From: Prescottella defluvii
GTDB lineage: Bacteria; Actinomycetota; Actinomycetes; Mycobacteriales; Mycobacteriaceae
Reading direction: 5' to 3'
Assembly: GCA_029690005.1 (NCBI GenBank)
Contig: CP121458.1
Location: forward strand, 1,488,001-1,552,000
DNA: 64,000 bases
Below, piece after piece: positions 19,695 to 29,544 of the stretch. The notes under the pieces were generated by a model. The model made no database searches. It was not told the DNA's origin and saw nothing but the letters and a program-made list of their open reading frames with translations. The first letter of the stretch is position 1; each line of letters starts with the position of its first letter. A program made the position numbers and the translations under genes.

Positions 19695-20320
19695 CCGACA
19701 TGAACGTCAAAATTCTCCAGGCGATTTCGCTGTTCGGTGCATGCCTCACCACCGGGCTCGTGGCCGGACTGTTCGCAGGCTTCGCCTACGCCGTGATGCC
19801 GGGTCTCGGCCGTTCCGACGACCACACCTTCGTCGAGGCGATGCAGAAGATCAACGTCGCAATCCTCAACGGCTGGTTCATGCTCTGCTTTGTCGGCGGG
19901 CTGCTGCTCACCGTGGCGGCACTGCTCCTACACCTGCGATCCGGGAACGGCATGCTGCCCTGGATCATTGCCGCGGTCGTGCTCTATCTGGCGATGTTCG
20001 TGATCACCGGCACCGTCAACGTGCCCCTCAACGACGCGCTCGCCCGAGCCGGCGAACACCTCACGGATCCCTCCCTCGTGCGCGCGCACTTCGAATCCAA
20101 GTGGGTCACCTGGAATATCGTGCGCGCGCTCGTCACCACCGTGGCCTTCGCCGCTCTCGCCTGGGCGCTCGTGCTGCACGGACGTGCAACCGCGACGCCG
20201 ACACCGTCGTCAGGCACCGACCGCTCCGCGAGTGCCCGCGCCGTCCAGGAAGCTGAGGCGCAGCCGGCTTGGCCGCGGGTCCAGTCCGAAGGCCGGAGCT
20301 GGGGCACGCCTCGGCGGTAA
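19691..20320 (+). CDS. DUF1772 (anthrone oxygenase-like) membrane protein
   Basis: A 209-residue protein with four membrane segments (about residues 8-35, 57-80, 88-110 and 147-168). The pattern FAYAVMPGLG, NVPLNDAL and W-x-x-W-N-x-x-R in WVTWNIVRAL fits the DUF1772 family, which includes cofactor-free anthrone oxygenases. The start overlaps the stop of the NmrA-like gene (ATGA-type overlap), so it belongs to the LysR-linked operon. The last 45 residues are low complexity. Confidence 0.85.
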   Translation: MTDMNVKILQAISLFGACLTTGLVAGLFAGFAYAVMPGLGRSDDHTFVEAMQKINVAILNGWFMLCFVGGLLLTVAALLLHLRSGNGMLPWIIAAVVLYLAMFVITGTVNVPLNDALARAGEHLTDPSLVRAHFESKWVTWNIVRALVTTVAFAALAWALVLHGRATATPTPSSGTDRSASARAVQEAEAQPAWPRVQSEGRSWGTPRR

Positions 20321-20330
20321 GCGTGGACCG

Positions 20331-20855
20331 TCAACTGCCGGCGGCCTGACTCGCCGTGACTTTCGCGGCCAACGCGGCGAGTTTGGCGTCGAGCGCCTGC
20401 GCGGCCGCACGCAGTGGCGGGTTCTCGTCGACGACCATGAGTGAGGACGGCTCGACGTAGGTCAGGCTGCTTCGGCCGTCCTCCTCTTCCATGAGCAGAA
20501 GCTCGACAGGGGCGAACAGTCCCGCTGTCACGTCATGACGAATCATCGTGATCGCGATCAGCGGGTTGCCGACGATCGCCCGCAGCGCCTTGCGGTCGAT
20601 CCCGGCGAGCTTGATCCATCCTCCGTGGTCGATCAAGTCCATCAGCATGAAGTCGCTCGGACCGAGATGTCGTGTGACCTCTGCGGCGAACGATTCCCAA
20701 TCCTGGAAGGTCGCCGACGGGAGATCCTCGATCACTACGGGCTTTTCGCCGACATCGGCGAGCAACGCGGCGACCAGATCGTCGTAGGATCTATCGCTGC
20801 CGAACCGTACCCGAACGCCCTCGAACGGGATCTCTCGAGAATCAGCGGTTGACAT
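20331..20855 (-). CDS. DUF302-type protein
   Basis: A 174-residue protein. [23 protein letters not shown] at the start and a late sequence [22 protein letters not shown] match the DUF302 fold, a small alpha-beta domain found in stress-related proteins. A very good ribosome site (aaggaggg) precedes the ATG at 20855. Oddly, the upstream nitrilase frame stays open 121 bases into this gene. Confidence 0.75.
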   Translation of the reverse strand: MSTADSREIPFEGVRVRFGSDRSYDDLVAALLADVGEKPVVIEDLPSATFQDWESFAAEVTRHLGPSDFMLMDLIDHGGWIKLAGIDRKALRAIVGNPLIAITMIRHDVTAGLFAPVELLLMEEEDGRSSLTYVEPSSLMVVDENPPLRAAAQALDAKLAALAAKVTASQAAGS

Positions 20856-21814
20856 GCCGCCCTCCTTGACACCGGCGAACCCGGCGACCGCGTCTCGTGA
20901 ACCTGGGCGCTGGGTGTGCGATCGATGAGCAGGCTGAGCAATTCGGGCCGACTGTAGTGTCCGCTGGCGTCCATGAACGCCTTGCGCTTGTCGATCAGCG
21001 CGAAGTCCAGATCTGCGATCACCTCACCTTCGCCCGAGCGCAGTGGCTCACCGAGTAGCTCGCCCTGCGGCGTGACGACAGCGGTGAAGCAGCCACCCGA
21101 GATCGGGCCCACTGGAGAGCCCGTGTCGGCCATGATCTGACCCTGCTGGTCGGGATCCAGCCAGGCGGTCGCAGCCACTACGAAGACACCTGACTCGAGC
21201 GCGTGATTGCGCACCTGGATCTCGCTCTGTCGAGCGAACAACTCGCCGAAGACAGATCCGGGGAACACCGCCGAATGAATCTGCTCGCCATCGGCGATCA
21301 GCGCGTATCGGGCGAGCGGGTTGTAGTGCTCCCAACAGGCCAACTGACCGATGCGACCCACCGCGCTCTCCACCGCGCGCAGTCCGCTTCCGTCGCCCTG
21401 GCCCCAAACCATGCGTTCGTGAAACGTCGGTGTGATCTTCCGGCGACGCTGGATCAGTGTTCCGTCCGCATCGAAAAGTAGTTGAGTGTTGAACACCGAG
21501 CCACCGTCACGTTCGTTCACGCCGACGGAGACCACCATTTCAGCGCGTCGTGCGGCGTCGCCGATCGCCTGAGTCGCCGGCGATGGCACGGTGACCGCCT
21601 GCCCCAGCAACCGCACATGCTCGGAGCTCATCGCGTAGGGGCGTTGTACGAACGAAAAGTACGGATAGTAGGGAACAACGGCTTCGGGAAATGCTGCGAA
21701 CTGCACTCCCTGAACGGCCAGTTCGTCGATCTTCGCGACCACCCGCTCGACGGTGCCTTCGCGGCTGTAGAGCACAGGGCTCAGTTGAACCGCCGCAGCC
21801 CGGATAGTGGTCAC
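20735..21814 (-). CDS. Nitrilase (carbon-nitrogen hydrolase)
   Basis: A nitrilase-type enzyme that would hydrolyse nitriles to carboxylic acids. The Glu-Lys-Cys triad is visible: [30 protein letters not shown] and [17 protein letters not shown]. The catalytic Cys neighbourhood C-W-E-H-Y is that of true nitrilases rather than amidases. The last 40 or so residues read into the DUF302 gene in another frame and look noncoding; the true end is probably near 20870, with a base error hiding the stop. Rhodococcal nitrilases are well known. Confidence 0.85.
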   Translation of the reverse strand: MTTIRAAAVQLSPVLYSREGTVERVVAKIDELAVQGVQFAAFPEAVVPYYPYFSFVQRPYAMSSEHVRLLGQAVTVPSPATQAIGDAARRAEMVVSVGVNERDGGSVFNTQLLFDADGTLIQRRRKITPTFHERMVWGQGDGSGLRAVESAVGRIGQLACWEHYNPLARYALIADGEQIHSAVFPGSVFGELFARQSEIQVRNHALESGVFVVAATAWLDPDQQGQIMADTGSPVGPISGGCFTAVVTPQGELLGEPLRSGEGEVIADLDFALIDKRKAFMDASGHYSRPELLSLLIDRTPSAQVHETRSPGSPVSRRAACQPLILERSRSRAFGYGSAAIDPTTIWSPRCSPMSAKSP

Positions 21815-22043
21815 AGGCGTCCATCTCCTCGTCGTGCATCACGCGATGAAGATCGTCACCACCGGTGGACCATCGACACCCGCAGTACGTTGCCAAGCGT
21901 ACTTCCCAAGGGTCTCATAGTGATTTCGTCGATTGCCCGCAGTTCGAGGTGGTGGGTAGGCTTTCCGCACGGTCGGAGAGCGCGATTCGCGGGCCGTTTC
22001 GCTGCCCGATTTCACCCCGCTGCCGGATTCACGGAGGCGCCGT

Positions 22044-22430
22044 ATGACGTACATGGGGAAGCCCTACTACCCGGTGTGGCTCGATAATCTGGCCGACGAC
22101 GTCGCATTGGAGGCCGCGGCGATGGACGGCACCGCGATCGGTGCCGAAGATGTCCGTTCCATCTTGGTCAGTGCCCGCGAACTGTATGAGCACCAGGAGT
22201 TCAACTACGCCGGTCCTTGCGGCGAGAGCAGCTTTCTCGAGGACTACACCAGCTCGGTTCGCGGCATGTCCACCTACGTCGTCGTTCTGGTGACCTTCAA
22301 CGCCGCCTGGCAGACTCAACGTGTCGTGGTGAACCACCGGCCGCGCAGCGCGATGCTGCAGTTCTCCCGATTGATGCTCGAGAGGTTTGCAGGCACGCCC
22401 CTCGCCAAGCATTGGGTAGGTACACCATAA
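22044..22430 (+). CDS. NTF2-like protein
   Basis: A 128-residue NTF2-like (SnoaL-type) protein: PVWLDNLADDVALEAAAMDG at the first strand, RSILVSARELYEHQEF, and the C-terminal pattern VVVNHRPRSAMLQFSRLM. It may be an isomerase or ligand binder; no catalytic residue can be assigned. The ATG follows shortly after a GA-rich ribosome site. It is upstream of an NAD(P)-binding protein gene on the same strand. Confidence 0.7.
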   Translation: MTYMGKPYYPVWLDNLADDVALEAAAMDGTAIGAEDVRSILVSARELYEHQEFNYAGPCGESSFLEDYTSSVRGMSTYVVVLVTFNAAWQTQRVVVNHRPRSAMLQFSRLMLERFAGTPLAKHWVGTP

Positions 22431-22662
22431 GGATCGGGCACGAGTATTCCCGCGGGGGTGCCATGCGTATCAACGGATTCGGAGAAACCCGCGACCGGAC
22501 ATTCTCACGTCGCCAAGCCGGCAATCGGTCAGGATTCGGATGGCGCGCGTGCTGTGCGGCCTGCCGGGCGTCCCCGGTCACGTCACGAAATCGGTGACCG
22601 TCTTGTCCTCGGTGCCGGGGAATCATATCGGTCCGAGCGAATCTCGGATGAAAGGTATGCGC

Positions 22663-23406
22663 ATGAAGATCGTCGTTATCGGTGGAACCGGGCTGATCGG
22701 CTCGAAGGTTGTGGCTCTTCTGAATGAACTTGGCCATCAAGCGGTTCCAGCCTCACCACGTACGGGGGTGAACACACTCACGGGTGAAGGAGTCGAGGAG
22801 GTGTTGCGGGGCGCGGACGTGGTGGTCGATGTATCCAATTCGCCGTCGTTCGCGGACGACGATGTGATGCAGTTCTTCCGGACTTCCACCGCGAACCTGC
22901 TGGACGCGGCCGCCCAGGGCGGCGTCGGACATTACGTTGCACTGTCGGTGGTCGGATGCGACCGGATGCCAGAGTCCGGGTACATGCGGGCGAAGGCCGC
23001 GCAGGAGGACCTGATCAGGGGCTCGAGCCTGCGATACTCGCTGGTGCACGCTACGCAGTTCTTCGAATTCGCCGGTGGCATTGCCGATTCCGCGACAACG
23101 GACGGCAAGGTGCGGTTGTCCGATGCCGGTGTGCAGCCGATCGCTGCCGAGGATGTGTCGGCGGTCGTAGCAAGGACTGCGGCAGACGCGCCGCTGAACG
23201 GCACCGTCGAGGTCGCGGGCCCCGAGGTACTCGGGATGGACCAGTGGATCGCCGCGGTGCTGACGGCCCGCTCGGATCCGCGCGAGGTCGTCACCGATCC
23301 GCAGGCGCGGTACTTCGGGGCGGTACTGAAGCGCGACAGTTTGCTCCCGGGAAGTGGCGCGCAGGTCGCAACCACCCGGCTGTCACAGTGGTTGGCGGGT
23401 CAGTAG
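22663..23406 (+). CDS. NAD(P)-binding atypical SDR
   Basis: A protein of about 247 residues. The Rossmann motif VVIGGTGLIGSKVVALL is at residues 4-20, and the region SVVGCDRMPESGYMRAKAAQE holds the Y-x-x-x-K pair. It resembles NmrA- or SDR_a5-type reductases. Three closely spaced ATGs exist; the third (22663) has aaagg at the best distance and starts directly at the first strand, so I chose it. The substrate is unknown. Confidence 0.8.
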   Translation: MKIVVIGGTGLIGSKVVALLNELGHQAVPASPRTGVNTLTGEGVEEVLRGADVVVDVSNSPSFADDDVMQFFRTSTANLLDAAAQGGVGHYVALSVVGCDRMPESGYMRAKAAQEDLIRGSSLRYSLVHATQFFEFAGGIADSATTDGKVRLSDAGVQPIAAEDVSAVVARTAADAPLNGTVEVAGPEVLGMDQWIAAVLTARSDPREVVTDPQARYFGAVLKRDSLLPGSGAQVATTRLSQWLAGQ

Positions 23407-23525
23407 CCCGATCGCGCTCGTGGTGCGCCCGCCGGTGCTGAGATCTCGCGGCCCGTCGATCGGCGGAACGTCGGTGCTGTCTGGTTCAATGTCGCCGGAA
23501 TCGGACACAGGAGGGTGGGGACGCC

Positions 23526-23897
23526 ATGGGGACCTGGGGCAGCGGCAACTTCGACAGCGACACCGCCGCCGATCACCTCTCGGACCTGACCGGCCGGCTC
23601 GTCGACGAGGTCACCAAGGCGATGTCCGGCGACCCGGTCGAGATCGAGCCGGACGAGTACTGGGGTGTTGCGGTGCCGTGCAACCTGGAGCTGCTCCACC
23701 TGATCGCGCAGCAGCACTATGTCGGGGTCAACCTGCCCGACCCCGGGACCATCGCCGACTGGAAGGACCGGTTCTTGGCTGTCTGGGACGGGACGATCGA
23801 CGGGCTGGAGCCTCAGCCGGACTACAAGGAGCAGCGACGCGAGCGCCTCGTGCGGACCTTCGACCAGCTGGCCGAGCTGGCGCGGCACGAGGGATGA
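23526..23897 (+). CDS. DUF4259-type protein
   Basis: A 123-residue protein that opens MGTWGSGNFDSDTAADHL, the hallmark G-x-F-x-x-D-x-A-x-D of DUF4259. Members are widespread small cytoplasmic proteins of unknown role, some near toxin or secretion genes. It overlaps the next gene by 4 bases, so they are co-translated. Confidence 0.8.
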   Translation: MGTWGSGNFDSDTAADHLSDLTGRLVDEVTKAMSGDPVEIEPDEYWGVAVPCNLELLHLIAQQHYVGVNLPDPGTIADWKDRFLAVWDGTIDGLEPQPDYKEQRRERLVRTFDQLAELARHEG

Positions 23898-24424
23898 GGA
23901 TGGCACGCAGTCTCGATGCGGGTCTGCGCGATTCCGAAGGTGAACTCGCGCCCACGAGCTTCGTGATCGCCCACGACGACTACCACGCGAAGTTCGTCGG
24001 GAGGGCCGCCGATGGCAGGCAGTTCTTCATTACCACCCCATTCAGCTCTGCGACGTACAGCCGCACCAGCGCCGAGTTCGTGGCGCGATACCTGTTCGAC
24101 GCAGACGGTGCACTCGTCGACGCGACGATAGTTCCCCTCGGAGCCCGGCCTGACCTGGTGGCACTCCCGGGCAACGTGATGCAGTTCTCCGCCCAAACGG
24201 AAGCGCTCGAGCAACTCCTGGACCAAATCCAGCCGGTTACCTTCGAGAACATCGAGATATCCCCGTTTTCGATTACCGCGCACGGGCAGGAATTCGGTCT
24301 GATACTTCAAGGGCCGGACCCCGATTATCCAGACGATGACGACTGGCACTGGACAGTCACCGTGGAACCCGGCGACTACATGGCCTTCTATTCGCCCTGG
24401 GACAGTGGCGACTACGACACGTGA
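23894..24424 (+). CDS. Hypothetical protein translated with the DUF4259 gene
   Basis: A 176-residue acidic protein (FVIAHDDYHAKFVGRAADGR near the start, DPDYPDDDDWHWTVTVE near the end). I do not recognise a family. Its ATG overlaps the stop of the DUF4259 gene (ATGA), which argues that the frame is real and that the two proteins act together. Confidence 0.65.
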   Translation: MRMARSLDAGLRDSEGELAPTSFVIAHDDYHAKFVGRAADGRQFFITTPFSSATYSRTSAEFVARYLFDADGALVDATIVPLGARPDLVALPGNVMQFSAQTEALEQLLDQIQPVTFENIEISPFSITAHGQEFGLILQGPDPDYPDDDDWHWTVTVEPGDYMAFYSPWDSGDYDT

Positions 24425-24504
24425 AGGACGCGTAGCACCTTGGTGGGGTCGTGTCCAGGTCCGCAGTGATACCGTCGTCGACCTCACGATGTGTCCGAGT
24501 CGAA

Positions 24505-24536
24505 TTGACATCCGCACCGTCACGACGGAATAGTGT
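24505..24536 (+). promoter_or_regulatory. Possible promoter of a leaderless leader peptide
   Basis: A TTGACA at 24505 and a TAGTGT at 24531 (TANNNT type) lie just before the small ORF at 24543. Spacing is 20 bases, longer than ideal, but the TANNNT element 6 bases before an ATG is the usual arrangement of actinobacterial leaderless transcripts. Confidence 0.4.
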
Positions 24537-24542
24537 CCCGCC

Positions 24543-24620
24543 ATGCGCATCGCACCAGCCAAGAAGAGCCGTGAGCGGCTCCGCGTTGGCTTGATCTGGG
24601 TGCAGAGACACACCCGCTGA
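24543..24620 (+). CDS. Possible 25-residue leader peptide upstream of ABC-F gene
   Basis: A short ORF, MRIAPAKKSRERLRVGLIW and six further residues, starts 6 bases after a TANNNT element and would be read from a leaderless mRNA. It ends 265 bases before the ABC-F start. Leader peptides that cause drug-dependent attenuation are known in front of other ABC-F genes. Here this is an inference from position and from the lack of any other gene in the gap. Confidence 0.35.
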   Translation: MRIAPAKKSRERLRVGLIWVQRHTR

Positions 24621-24885
24621 CGTCGTCGCGGATGAGCACCCCCGCTAGCCGCCCACATTCGGCTGCACACCACCCGGAGTCCCCGGGTCATTCGGGTCCA
24701 TCCCGGCGCACCGGTTTCTCGCTGCGCACCCATCCGCGCGTCCGGACCGATCCACCGATGCGAGCTACCTCGTCCCGCCCGTCGTGAGAACCCCACGAGC
24801 AGAGGCGACGCACTCCGCAGCCTTCGCCACCGAGCCTCGCGCCCATCGGAATTCGGTCTCGACTGCACACATCCAGGGAACTGAC

Positions 24886-26517
24886 TTGATCACCACCACA
24901 GACCTCGAAGTACGTGCCGGTACCCGGACCCTCCTCACCGCGCCCGGTCCAGCCCTGCGAGTACAGGCAGGCGACCGCATAGGTCTCGTCGGGCGCAACG
25001 GTGCCGGAAAGACCACCACGCTGCGCATCCTCGCGGGCGAGGGCGAGCCGTACGCCGGCTCCGTCGTCCGCACCGGTGCGCCCGGCTACCTCCCGCAGGA
25101 CCCCAAGGAGGGCGATCTCAGCGTCCTCGCCAAGGACCGGGTGCTCTCGGCGCGCGGTCTCGACTCCATCCTGCGCGAGATGGAGAAGCAGCAGACGCTG
25201 ATGGCCGAGCTGGCCGACGGCCCCGAACTGGACAAGGCCGTCCGCAAGTACGGCAACCTCGAGGAGCGGTTCTCGGCGCTCGGCGGGTACGTCGCGGAGT
25301 CGGAGGCCGCCCGGATCTGCCACAGTCTCGGCCTGCCGGACCGCATCCTCGCGCAGCCGCTGCGAACGTTGTCCGGTGGTCAACGCCGCCGCGTCGAGCT
25401 GGCCCGGATCCTGTTCGCGGCCTCGGACGGCTCCGGCGGCCGCTCGGACACCACGCTTTTGCTCGACGAGCCGACCAACCACCTCGACGCCGACTCCATC
25501 ACCTGGCTGCGCGGCTTCCTGCAGAACCACGATGGCGGCCTCATCGTCATCAGCCACGACGTCGACCTGCTCGCCGACGTCGTCAACAAGGTGTGGTTCC
25601 TCGACGCGGTGCGCGGCGAGGCCGACATCTACAACATGGGCTGGAAGAAGTACCTCGACGCCCGCGCCACCGACGAGCAGCGCCGCCGGCGCGAGCGCGC
25701 CAACGCCGAGAAGAAGGCATCGGCGCTGCGCCAGCAGGCCGCGAAGCTCGGTGCCAAGGCGACGAAGGCGACCGCGGCACAGAACATGGCCAAGCGCGCC
25801 GACAAGCTGATCGCAGAACTCGACGACGTGCGCGTCGCCGACAAGGTCGCGCACATCCGGTTCCCGGAGCCGGCGCCGTGCGGCAGGACCCCGCTGGTGG
25901 CGGAAGACCTGACCAAGGTCTACGGGTCGTTGGAGATCTTCACCGGTGTGGATCTGGCGATCGACCGTGGCTCGCGTGTGGTGATCCTCGGACTCAACGG
26001 CACCGGTAAGACCACACTACTGAAACTGCTTGCGGGGGTGGAGAAGCCGGACCTCGGCGAGCTGGTCCCCGGGCACGGGCTCAAGATCGGCTACTTCGCG
26101 CAGGAGCACGACACCCTCGACGGCGACGCGACGGTGTGGGAGAACATCCGGCACGCCGCCCCGGACGCGGGGGAGCAGGACCTGCGTGGACTGCTCGGTG
26201 CGTTCATGTTCACCGGACCGCAGCTCGAACAGCCCGCCGGCACGCTGTCGGGCGGTGAGAAGACCCGTCTGGCCCTGGCCGGCCTGGTGTCATCGGCCGC
26301 GAACGTGCTGCTGCTCGACGAGCCGACCAACAACCTCGACCCGATCTCCCGCGAGCAGGTGCTCGACGCGCTCCGCAGCTACACCGGCGCCGTCGTCCTC
26401 GTCACCCACGATCCGGGCGCGGCCGAGGCACTCGACCCCGAGCGGGTGATCCTGCTGCCGGACGGCACCGAGGACCACTGGTCGCAGGAGTACGTGGAGC
26501 TGATCCAGCTCGCCTGA
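24886..26517 (+). CDS. ABC-F family ATPase
   Basis: A 543-residue protein with two ABC domains and no membrane part. The first has GRNGAGKTT, LSGGQRRRVELA and LLLDEPTNHLD; the second has GLNGTGKTT, LSGGEKTRLALA and LLLDEPTNNLD. The linker between them is rich in charged residues (RRRRERANAEKKASALR), as in ABC-F ribosome-acting factors. These proteins act on the ribosome in translation or antibiotic protection. The TTG at 24886 is chosen because the first ABC strand starts right there (ITTTDLEVRAG). Upstream lies 460 bases with a possible leader peptide. Confidence 0.85.
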   Translation: MITTTDLEVRAGTRTLLTAPGPALRVQAGDRIGLVGRNGAGKTTTLRILAGEGEPYAGSVVRTGAPGYLPQDPKEGDLSVLAKDRVLSARGLDSILREMEKQQTLMAELADGPELDKAVRKYGNLEERFSALGGYVAESEAARICHSLGLPDRILAQPLRTLSGGQRRRVELARILFAASDGSGGRSDTTLLLDEPTNHLDADSITWLRGFLQNHDGGLIVISHDVDLLADVVNKVWFLDAVRGEADIYNMGWKKYLDARATDEQRRRRERANAEKKASALRQQAAKLGAKATKATAAQNMAKRADKLIAELDDVRVADKVAHIRFPEPAPCGRTPLVAEDLTKVYGSLEIFTGVDLAIDRGSRVVILGLNGTGKTTLLKLLAGVEKPDLGELVPGHGLKIGYFAQEHDTLDGDATVWENIRHAAPDAGEQDLRGLLGAFMFTGPQLEQPAGTLSGGEKTRLALAGLVSSAANVLLLDEPTNNLDPISREQVLDALRSYTGAVVLVTHDPGAAEALDPERVILLPDGTEDHWSQEYVELIQLA

Positions 26518-26535
26518 CCCCGGCGGAATCGGGGT
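26517..26535. terminator. Short hairpin after ABC-F gene
   Basis: A 6-bp stem (accccg/cggggt) with a 7-base loop begins at the ABC-F stop. It lies between two convergent genes. Confidence 0.35.
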
Positions 26536-26549
26536 GGGCGGCGGGGGTT

Positions 26550-27377
26550 TCAGGCGGCAGCGCACTCAGGCGCTGCCGTCGAGCCCGCGGGACCTCGAAC
26601 CTTCCGGACCGCCGTGATGGCCGCGGCGCAGCACGCCGCGCCGACCGCCATCAACGTCCAGAGCAGCGGCTCTCTGCCGCCGGTATCGCCGAATGCCATG
26701 AGCCCCAGGTTGACCGTGGCATGGAACAGGGTGGCGATGAGCAGGGTCCCGCTGCGGAAAGGGTCCAGGAGGACCGCCAACAGCACCGACATGGCAATCG
26801 TCGACAGGAGGAAGCCGACCGCATACGCGACCCCGGCCGCGAAGATCTGCACGTGCCACACTCCCCAAAACGTCCCGACCAGAACGCCGGTGACCAGTAC
26901 GGAGTACCGGCTCCGCAGGTAGGGCTGCAGGAATCCGCGCCATCCAATCTCTTCGCCGCAGGCGCCGACACACTGTGCCAGGACGAGCAGTCCGACGGGC
27001 GCCGCCCCGGCGTGCACCGCGGAGAGGCTGACGCTGCCGCCGAGCGCGACCAACACCGCGGCGGGCAGGCCCAAGACCACCAGCACCGATCCGGCCGCGG
27101 TGGCCGCAAGGGCGGCGTCGGGCCGCCACAGACTCACCTCGAGCGGTGCAACCCGGCGGCCCCGCCAGGCGAGCAGGACCACCGCCACAGCGACCGCGGG
27201 TGCGAACTGCACTAGTTGGAGAAGCTCTGGATCGGGGCCCGTCGCGGACTGCATGGCGACAAGGGCGCCGCCGACGAGAAAGGCCACCAGCACGTACACC
27301 GCTGTCTGCGCCCACATCCGGGGTGGTCGGGAGGTCATGCAGAAGAGCTTTGCGCGGAGCCTCCGGGCGCACATCAA
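26550..27377 (-). CDS. CPBP intramembrane metalloprotease
   Basis: A 275-residue protein (about 262 from the alternative ATG at 27338), hydrophobic with about eight membrane segments. The CPBP/Rce1-like active-site blocks are present: EEIGWRGFLQPYL, then FWGVWHVQIF, and HATVNLG, giving Glu-Glu, His and His/Asn metal ligands. Bacterial members are proteases or bacteriocin-immunity proteins. The start is uncertain because neither ATG has a clear ribosome site. It converges on the ABC-F gene. Confidence 0.85.
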   Translation of the reverse strand: MMCARRLRAKLFCMTSRPPRMWAQTAVYVLVAFLVGGALVAMQSATGPDPELLQLVQFAPAVAVAVVLLAWRGRRVAPLEVSLWRPDAALAATAAGSVLVVLGLPAAVLVALGGSVSLSAVHAGAAPVGLLVLAQCVGACGEEIGWRGFLQPYLRSRYSVLVTGVLVGTFWGVWHVQIFAAGVAYAVGFLLSTIAMSVLLAVLLDPFRSGTLLIATLFHATVNLGLMAFGDTGGREPLLWTLMAVGAACCAAAITAVRKVRGPAGSTAAPECAAA

Positions 27378-27543
27378 CCCACGGTATCAACCGTCCCTCG
27401 TACTCAGGGGGCATCCCCGTTGAACACGACTGGCACGAATGGGTGAACCTTTCTACACCCGAGGTTCGCCTGGTGCCGATCGGCGATCGCGGTTGTTCGG
27501 TGGAAGGCCAGCCGCGAGCAATTCTGAGTTTGCACGTCGAAGA

Positions 27544-28422
27544 TCACTGCCAGACGCGGACATAGTCGACGTACATGGTCGACGCCCGATCGAGTGGTGC
27601 GTCGGTGATCGATCCTTGTGCCCACTGCAGGATTTCCTGCGACAGGATCGGGAACCCGGCGACCGTACTGATCAACGCCGGATCCTTGACTGTGCGGACC
27701 GGCCTTCCGTCGTAACGGAATTCGAGCACTGAGGGGGACCAGCTCAGGCCGATCGTGTGATAGTGACCGTGCAATCCGGGAGCGTTCACACGCTGGGCGG
27801 ACTTGATGTGGCCTGCACCGTAGCCGCCGTAGTGGACAGTGGCCGTGTATTCGTCGCCGGCGAAGTTGCTTTCGATCAGGTCGATCTCCGCACCGCCCGC
27901 CGCACTGCGAGCGCCATCCGCCAGTCCACCCGACGCCTGTAGCCAGGCTGCGGAAAGATGCCCCTGGGTGGGAGGGAACAGGATTCGGAATTCGATTGTG
28001 CCGTAAGTGAAAGCGAACTTACCGTGGCTGTCGATACGGCCACCGGCATAGACGCCGTTGCCAAGCGCGGCAATATCGATCGCCAGATTGCTCTCGGCGA
28101 CACGGACCGAGGACGGCTTGTACCACCAGCGGACCCCATCGGTCCGCGACGGTTCGGTGCGTTCTTCGTCGCGGACGGTCCATTTGGTGGGATCCAGGAC
28201 TGAACCGTTGAACTCATCACTGAAAACCAGCGCCCCGTGGCCGACACCACCCAGCGGCTGGGCATCGACGGGAGTGGTGGGATCCACCAGATCGAGTGCG
28301 GTACCCGTCCCGGACGCCAGCACCCCCGCAACAGGTCCCAGCACGGCAGCACCGGCTGCGACCCCGAGCAGGCCGAGCGCGCGCCGACGAGAAACTGCGT
28401 CACCGAGCGTCCTTCTGCGCAT
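27544..28422 (-). CDS. Secreted glycoside hydrolase family 16 protein
   Basis: A Tat-type signal is seen at residues 1-40: AVSRRRALGLLGVAAGAAVL. The GH16 jelly-roll follows with ALVFSDEFNGSVLDPTKWTV, then GRIDSHGKFAFTYGTIEFR and the catalytic E-I-D-x-x-E in GGAEIDLIESNF. The enzyme would cut beta-1,3 or beta-1,4 glucans or galactans outside the cell. I chose the ATG at 28422 because the twin-arginine signal starts there; the frame remains open upstream. Confidence 0.88.
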   Translation of the reverse strand: MRRRTLGDAVSRRRALGLLGVAAGAAVLGPVAGVLASGTGTALDLVDPTTPVDAQPLGGVGHGALVFSDEFNGSVLDPTKWTVRDEERTEPSRTDGVRWWYKPSSVRVAESNLAIDIAALGNGVYAGGRIDSHGKFAFTYGTIEFRILFPPTQGHLSAAWLQASGGLADGARSAAGGAEIDLIESNFAGDEYTATVHYGGYGAGHIKSAQRVNAPGLHGHYHTIGLSWSPSVLEFRYDGRPVRTVKDPALISTVAGFPILSQEILQWAQGSITDAPLDRASTMYVDYVRVWQ

Positions 28423-28735
28423 GGCGGCCGAACCTACCACCCGGCCAGACGACACGACCGCGGATGTCGGAAACACGCAGACGGCCAGCTCGAGCTTCCA
28501 GGCTCGAGTCGTCTGTCTGATCTGAGGCTCCCGACGGCAACGGGAGGGTGTACTGATGAATCCCCTTCCGAAGCCAGTGAAGCTGCCCGATGGTCGACTG
28601 GAGGCGCGCGTACTTGACGTGTAGGCCTGACCACACAAAGTTGGGTCAGTCGGGACTGCCGCACGATCGGGTGACAGGTTCAGTCACCCGATCGCGGAAT
28701 CGCCAACAGAAGAGGGAATGACATGGTGCACACGA
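28423..28735. other. Gap between GH16 and secreted protein genes
   Basis: These 313 bases hold a strong hairpin near the right end, described separately. A 22-codon plus-strand ORF (28557-28625) is too weak to call. I see nothing else. Confidence 0.4.
28664..28694 (-). terminator. Terminator-like hairpin
   Basis: A perfect 12-bp stem (cgatcgggtgac and complement) with the 7-base loop aggttca. It lies downstream of the secreted protein gene on the minus strand and supports an end of that gene at 28736. Confidence 0.65.
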
Positions 28736-29319
28736 TCAGTCGGGTACCGGTGACGACCGCAAGGCCGTCGCTGCGTACGCCGTGACATCAGGGGACGACC
28801 ACGTCCGTCGAAACCGGAATGCTGGGTGGTCGGTCCGCATGGTGAGCCGAACCCGTCCCGGCCCGTACCCACATGTACGAACATCGGCCGGGTGCTCGTG
28901 TTGCTCGCCGGTATGTACCGACTCACTGTGCCGCTCTGCCCGGTGTCGAGGTTCTGCCAATCGATGATCGCAGTCGCGTCGCAGGCCAGGGTCGTCGACG
29001 CCCACTCGCCCAGCGGTGAGAAGCCTTGCGAGATCCGCAATTCGATGGAATGGACTGCCCCGCGAGCGGCGGAGTACTCCCACAGGGGTCCGTCGAACGC
29101 CGTCCCGGAGGCGGCCAGCATGCCGGCGCAGATGCCGTTGCCCAGCGTCCACACCGGGGCCATTCCGACGTCTGTCGTGGCGCACGTTCGTGGTCCTGCG
29201 TTCGACCACCCGAGCTGACAAGGATCAGCGGCGCTGGCTACGCCCGGCGCCACAACGAACATCGCAGCACCCATGAGCCCGGCAACCGCGGCTGAAGCAA
29301 ATCGATGTGAAGTTTTCAT
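28736..29319 (-). CDS. Secreted protein of unknown function (apparent frameshift near 3' end)
   Basis: The signal peptide MKTSHRFASAAVAGLMGAAM ends near GVASAADPC. The mature protein has about 160 residues with pairs of cysteines (DPCQLGWSNAGPRTCATTD) and GAVHSIELRISQGFSPLGEW; I do not recognise the family. The uncorrected frame runs to 28684, inside a strong hairpin, with an Arg-rich tail. Adding one C in GTCCCC near 28790 gives an end RPPDVTAYAATALRSSPVPD at 28736, which looks more natural. Confidence 0.65.
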
Positions 29320-29544
29320 GCTGCGATCATCCTCCTGTTTGCCGTATTCATTACATCGGGCCAGTATTGCGCGGATCCTGCTGCGCGGCCACGGTTCTGA
29401 ATCTTCGTGCACGGCCTGACGGCCCGTCGCGACGAACTCGCCGAGCTTGTAATGCTGATGTGTCCGCCGCCGATGTTCCTGGCGTTGGGACACAGGGGGT
29501 GTCCTTTGTCAGAGTTCGGGGCGATCCGGGAATCAGGGGTGGGT

